NCBI GenBank assembly: GCA_002433335.1
Contig: DJHY01000189.1
Location: 1 to 9,102 of the forward strand
Direction of reading: 5' to 3'
Source of the DNA: Rhodospirillaceae bacterium UBA6608
GTDB taxonomy: Bacteria > Pseudomonadota > Alphaproteobacteria > Rhodospirillales_A > Casp-alpha2
DNA: 9,102 bases
Under the pieces are notes generated by a model. It saw only the letters and a program-made list of their open reading frames with translations. It made no database searches and was not told where the DNA came from. Position 1 is the stretch's first letter. The number at the start of each line of letters is the position of its first letter. Positions 5,539-9,102 of the stretch are shown piece by piece. A program made the translations under genes and the position numbers.

Positions 5539-6777
5539 ATGCGGAAATCAAAGTTTTGGCTCGCGGCGCCGTTGGCTTGCGCCCTTTGGATCGGTAGTTC
5601 AACAGCGTGGGGCGCGACCGCGCAGGGCGATCCCGTGCCGGTGCCCAGTGCGACGGAGTTCCAAACCTGGCTTGGTGAGTTCAAGGCCACGGCCAAGGCG
5701 CGGGGGATTTCCGCCGGGACCTTGGACAAGGTGCTGGCCGGAGTATCCTACATTCCGCGGGTAATCGAACTGGACCGCCGCCAACCGGAATTCACGACGA
5801 CATTCTGGCAATACCTGGAAAAGCGGGTATCGCAAAGCCGGATCGACCGGGGCAAGGCGATGCTGAAGAAGCATGCTACCCTACTGAAAAAGGTAGAGGC
5901 GCTATATGGCGTGCCGCCGCGTTTCCTGGTCGCTTTCTGGGGACTGGAAAGCAATTTCGGCGACTATACCGGCAAATTCCCGCTGATTGATTCCCTGGCG
6001 ACCCTGGCCTACGACCCGCGCCGGTCCAAGTTCTTCTCCGAACAGCTGCTGGCAGCCCTGGAAATCATCGACCGGGGGGATATCGCATCGGACGTCAAGG
6101 CGTCTTGGGCCGGTGCCATGGGGAACACCCAGTTCATCCCCACGACCTACCGCGCCTATGCCATTGACTTCGATGGGGACGGAAAGCGCGATCTTTGGGG
6201 ATCGCTGCCTGACGTATTCGCGTCCTCGGCCCATTACCTGTCGAAGGCCGGTTGGCAGCGCGAGGAAACCTGGGGGCGGGAAGTGCGCCTGCCCAAGGGA
6301 TTCGATTTTGGTTTAAGTGGCCTTTCCAACCATTTGAAATTAAAGGAATGGCAGGCTAAGGGTGTCCGCCGTGCCGATGGCCGTGATCTGCCGGTCGCAG
6401 ATATTTCGGCGGCGCTAGTGCTCCCGGCTGGGGCCAACGGGCCGGCGTTCTTGGTCTACAAGAATTTCGAGATCATTCTGGTTTGGAACCGCTCGATCCT
6501 CTACGCGGTCGCGGTCGGGCACTTGGCCGACCGACTGATCGGCGCGGCGCCGTTGGTCGCGAAAAAACCTTTGAATGACAAGGCCTTGTCACGTTCCGAC
6601 ATGAAGGAAATCCAACGCCTTTTAGGTCAGAAGGGGTTCGATGCCGGCCCTGCTGACGGGATTGCCGGGTCGAAGACGCGAAATGCGATCAAGGCATACC
6701 AGCGAAAAGCCGGGCTGCCGCCGGACGGTTTCGCCGATGCGGGATTGCTTGTCCACTTGCAGGGTAAGGGCGGTTGA
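5539..6777 (+). CDS. MltB-family lytic murein transglycosylase with C-terminal peptidoglycan-binding domain
   Basis: A 412-aa periplasmic enzyme that would cleave the MurNAc-GlcNAc bond of peptidoglycan to leave a 1,6-anhydroMurNAc end. Residues 1-25 are a Sec signal peptide (cleavage near AWGA). The catalytic domain covers about 36-340. The probable catalytic acid is E137 in VAFWGLESNFGDYTG, followed by the MltB hallmark GAMGNTQFIPTTY (192-204) and an EF-hand-like FDGDGKRDLW (211-220), which in E. coli Slt35 binds calcium. Residues about 352-408 are a PG_binding_1 domain (IQRLLGQKGFDAGPADGIAG, then A-IKAYQ). No lipobox is visible, so it is probably soluble, unlike lipid-anchored E. coli MltB. 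The frame is open upstream to 5338, inside the DUF218 gene. ATG 5539 is preferred because the signal peptide begins there, although GAGG (5532-5535) is unusually close. In-frame TTG 5530 is an alternative. Confidence 0.93.
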   Translation: MRKSKFWLAAPLACALWIGSSTAWGATAQGDPVPVPSATEFQTWLGEFKATAKARGISAGTLDKVLAGVSYIPRVIELDRRQPEFTTTFWQYLEKRVSQSRIDRGKAMLKKHATLLKKVEALYGVPPRFLVAFWGLESNFGDYTGKFPLIDSLATLAYDPRRSKFFSEQLLAALEIIDRGDIASDVKASWAGAMGNTQFIPTTYRAYAIDFDGDGKRDLWGSLPDVFASSAHYLSKAGWQREETWGREVRLPKGFDFGLSGLSNHLKLKEWQAKGVRRADGRDLPVADISAALVLPAGANGPAFLVYKNFEIILVWNRSILYAVAVGHLADRLIGAAPLVAKKPLNDKALSRSDMKEIQRLLGQKGFDAGPADGIAGSKTRNAIKAYQRKAGLPPDGFADAGLLVHLQGKGG

Positions 6778-6786
6778 CGGTCGTGG

Positions 6787-6815
6787 TTGCCGGACTGAGG
6801 TGTCTCGACTACACT
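6787..6815 (+). promoter_or_regulatory. Possible promoter of rlpA
   Basis: TTGCCG (6787-6792), a 17-nt spacer and TACACT (6810-6815), 4 of 6 matches in each box with ideal spacing, 60 bp before the rlpA start. The region just after it is AT-rich (CTTTTTTTATAACTTTTC, 6825-6842), in contrast to the GC-rich flanks. Confidence 0.4.
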
Positions 6816-6874
6816 AAATACAGGCCTTTTTTTATAACTTTTCTACTACATTTCTGGTGATAGGGGGCGGCGCC

Positions 6875-7855
6875 ATGGCTTGGCGTAATAGGATCAATGG
6901 GCTGATCTTGATCGCATTCGCCGTGTTGGTGTCGGGCTGCGCCGAAACGCAGTTTCTGATTTCCGGCACTAAGCGCCTTCAAGGGGCTGCAGCCGGATCC
7001 GGAAATTACAAAATCGGCAATCCCTATCAAATCTCGGGAACCTGGTACTACCCGGCCGAGGAATGGGACTACGACGAAACCGGGATTGCATCCTGGTACG
7101 GTCCGAACTTCCACGGCAAAGACACGGCCAACGGTGAAACCTACGATATGAACGACCTGACGGCGGCGCATCGCACGCTGCCGATGCCGTCGATCGTGCG
7201 GGTGACGAATTTGGAAAACGGCCGCTCGCTGGTCCTGCGCGTCAATGATCGAGGGCCTTTCGCCAAAGGGCGGATCATCGATATTTCCCGCCGTGGCGCT
7301 CAGTTGCTGGGGTTCAAGGATCAAGGGACGGCGCGGGTCCGGGTGCAACTCCTGGCCGACCGGTCCCAGGCCCTTAAGGCGCAGATCCTGGGGCAGGAAT
7401 CGATAGCCGAACACGGTAGCCCGATCCAGGTCGATAAATTGCCCAAGGCATCGGTCAGCGCGGAATCGTTGCCGCCGCCTCCGGGCGCTGCGGAATCCCC
7501 GCAGCAGGAAGCCGTCGCGGCCAGCCCGGTCGCCAAACCGGTCGAGGTTGAAGAAGCAGCTGTAAAAGCCCCGGCGGAGCCCGAGGTGACGACCGTGGCC
7601 GTCGGGCCGACCAATATCTTCGTGCAGGCGGGCGCCTTCACCGATTACCAGAATGCCTTGCGGACGCAGTTGATGGTTGGGCGCGTGTCCCCGGCGACGA
7701 TTTCACACGTCCTGATCAACAATCGCGATTTTTATCGTGTACGTGTCGGGCCATTGGCGTCGGTCGACGCCGCCGACCAAGCCCTTGAGCAGGTCCAGTC
7801 ACTGGGGTATCCAGGGGCCCGGATCATCATCGACGGCAAGGGGGCCGGTTCCTGA
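6875..7855 (+). CDS. rlpA: RlpA: septal lipoprotein, DPBB domain plus SPOR domain
   Basis: A 326-aa outer-membrane lipoprotein. The signal sequence ends in the lipobox LVSG-C with Cys22 as the lipidation site. Residues about 68-163 are the double-psi beta-barrel domain: GIASWYGPNFHGKDTANGE, then TAAHRTLP and VLRVNDRGPF. E88, H99 and D125 keep the relative spacing of the residues reported as needed for lytic transglycosylase activity in Pseudomonas RlpA (E120/H131/D157, from memory). A Pro/Ala/Glu/Val-rich linker covers about 186-244. Residues 246-320 form a SPOR domain (IFVQAGAF...FYRVRVGPL), which binds denuded glycan strands and recruits the protein to the septum. ATG 6875 is chosen over in-frame GTG 6857 because AGGGGG (6862-6867) lies 7 nt before it and it gives a compact lipoprotein signal. 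It lies between a transglycosylase and a DD-carboxypeptidase, which is the usual alphaproteobacterial order. Confidence 0.95.
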   Translation: MAWRNRINGLILIAFAVLVSGCAETQFLISGTKRLQGAAAGSGNYKIGNPYQISGTWYYPAEEWDYDETGIASWYGPNFHGKDTANGETYDMNDLTAAHRTLPMPSIVRVTNLENGRSLVLRVNDRGPFAKGRIIDISRRGAQLLGFKDQGTARVRVQLLADRSQALKAQILGQESIAEHGSPIQVDKLPKASVSAESLPPPPGAAESPQQEAVAASPVAKPVEVEEAAVKAPAEPEVTTVAVGPTNIFVQAGAFTDYQNALRTQLMVGRVSPATISHVLINNRDFYRVRVGPLASVDAADQALEQVQSLGYPGARIIIDGKGAGS

Positions 7856-7961
7856 CCGCATATTTCCGCCCCAATTGACTGGTTCTAATCGGGGCCGCGG
7901 GCCAAAGGCCGGGACAATCACGGAAGCAGAAGGGCGCTCGTCGTTTCGGGCGCGAATTGGA

Positions 7962-9102
7962 ATGACCACGAAAAACCTCGCCAAAGCCGACATTCATACC
8001 AATACCGCAAAGGCGTTGGCCTTTGGGGCGCTCGTGTTCGCCGCCATGGCGGTCGCGCCCCGGCCCGCAACGGCGATGGACACCATCGCTCGCGAGGCGA
8101 TCCTGCTCGATGCCAAGACAGGTGCGGTGTTGTTCAACAAGGACGCCGACAACCTGATGCCGCCGGCGTCGATGAGCAAGCTGATGACGATCTACCTGAT
8201 CTTCGAGCGGCTCAAGCAAGGCAGCCTGTCTCTTGAGGACGAGTTCGTGGTCAGCGAGAACGCCTGGCGCAAGGGCAATTGGGCCAGCGGCGGATCGACC
8301 ATGTTCCTGGAGCCGGGGCAGCGGGTCCGCGTCGAAGACCTGATCCAGGGCATTATCGTTCAATCCGGCAATGACGCCTGCGTCGTTGTTGCGGAATCCC
8401 TGGCCGGTAGTGAAGACGCCTTTGCCGAATTGATGACCGAAAAGGGCAAAGAAATCGGCCTGACCAACAGCACGTTCCGCAATGCCTCGGGCTGGCCCCA
8501 TCCGGAACACCGGATGACCGCACACGATTTGGCGGTCCTGGCGCGGCGCACGATCAACGATTTTCCCGAGTACTATCACTATTATTCGGAACGCCAGTTC
8601 ACCTACAACAATCACACCCAGCATAACCGCAATGAGCTTCTCGGCCGCGTTCCCGGCGCCGATGGCCTGAAGACCGGCCATACGCAAAACGCCGGATACG
8701 GCCTGACGGCCTCGGCGGAACGCAACGGGCGGCGTTTGATCCTGGTCGTCAACGGGCTGGAGAGCAAAAAAGCGCGTCGCGAAGAGCCGCAACGCCTGAT
8801 GGAGTGGGGCTTCCGCGAGTTCAAGAACTACGCCCTGTTCAAGGCTGGCGAAGAAGTCGACAAGGTCGATATCTGGCTCGGCACCAAGACCCAGGTGCCT
8901 TTGATCGTCACCGACGAGATGACCTTGACCCTGCCGCGCAAGGAACGGTCGGGGATGAAGGCCTCGGTCGAATTCCAAAGCCCGGTCCCCGCACCAGTGA
9001 AGAAAGGCGACCGTCTAGGAACCTTGACCCTGACGTTCCCGGAGCGCGAAGCCATGGAAGTGCCCTTGGTCGCCGGTGACGGCGCCGAGCGCCTGGGCCT
9101 TT
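7962..9102 (+). CDS. dacC: D-alanyl-D-alanine carboxypeptidase (PBP5/6 type, peptidase S11), partial at window end
   Basis: A periplasmic serine DD-carboxypeptidase that removes the terminal D-Ala from peptidoglycan pentapeptides and so limits cross-linking. 380 codons are in the window with no stop, so the 3' end is missing. The signal peptide is about 1-38 (hydrophobic core 18-31, cleavage near ATA-MDT). All active-site motifs are present: S70-M-S-K73 (nucleophile and base), S135-G-N137 and K237-T-G239. Residues about 42-265 are the peptidase S11 domain and about 287-377 the PBP5-type C-terminal beta domain. The family is usually 380-400 aa, so only a short C-terminal tail, normally an amphipathic membrane anchor, is probably lost. 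It starts 106 nt after rlpA, and a shared transcript is likely. No good Shine-Dalgarno is seen before the ATG. The choice of dacC over dacA as symbol is tentative. Confidence 0.93.
   Translation, partial: MTTKNLAKADIHTNTAKALAFGALVFAAMAVAPRPATAMDTIAREAILLDAKTGAVLFNKDADNLMPPASMSKLMTIYLIFERLKQGSLSLEDEFVVSENAWRKGNWASGGSTMFLEPGQRVRVEDLIQGIIVQSGNDACVVVAESLAGSEDAFAELMTEKGKEIGLTNSTFRNASGWPHPEHRMTAHDLAVLARRTINDFPEYYHYYSERQFTYNNHTQHNRNELLGRVPGADGLKTGHTQNAGYGLTASAERNGRRLILVVNGLESKKARREEPQRLMEWGFREFKNYALFKAGEEVDKVDIWLGTKTQVPLIVTDEMTLTLPRKERSGMKASVEFQSPVPAPVKKGDRLGTLTLTFPEREAMEVPLVAGDGAERLGL

Noticed and set aside
6826..6833. T-run after the transglycosylase gene as a terminator
   Set aside because: No stable stem lies directly before it; only a 4-5 bp GTGT/ACAC pairing is available at some distance.
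7875..7880. TTGACT as a -35 box for the carboxypeptidase gene
   Set aside because: No acceptable -10 lies 16-18 nt downstream, where the sequence is pure GC.
7827..8978. Long open frame of 383 codons on the minus strand
   Set aside because: It lies wholly antisense to the carboxypeptidase gene, whose SxxK, SGN and KTG motifs prove the plus frame. The minus protein has no recognisable domain and is a product of GC-rich third positions.

Overview
The window looks like chromosomal DNA of a GC-rich alphaproteobacterium, probably a Rhodospirillales relative. This rests on GC-rich codon use, the YdcF / MltB-type transglycosylase / RlpA / DD-carboxypeptidase block, and sigma70-like promoters with loosely conserved -10 boxes. 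No species is claimed. I see no transposase, integrase, phage gene or CRISPR array.

Left part (1-3579, + strand): a large exported protein of 831 aa carries four Cys-rich repeats, an Ala/Gly-rich helical middle and a tectonin-like beta-propeller tail. An AraC-family regulator follows on the same strand.

Middle part (3580-4652): the AraC gene converges on a tRNA-Ser(UGA) on the minus strand. Behind the tRNA gene lies a compact regulatory region. It holds a 38-aa single-pass membrane peptide gene (minus) with a strong Shine-Dalgarno, a CRP-like palindrome, a minus-strand intrinsic terminator, and a 104-aa orphan gene (+) with its own promoter, leader hairpin and terminator. This is the least ordinary part of the window.

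Right part (4653-9102, + strand): a cell-envelope block. YdcF/ElyC-like (DUF218) membrane protein, MltB-family lytic transglycosylase with a peptidoglycan-binding domain, RlpA lipoprotein (double-psi beta-barrel plus SPOR), and a PBP5/6-type D-Ala-D-Ala carboxypeptidase cut by the window edge. Together they would trim peptide stems, cleave glycan strands and act at the division septum. No radically new system is evident. The best candidates for novelty are the modular exported tectonin protein and the small-gene region at 3734-4560.
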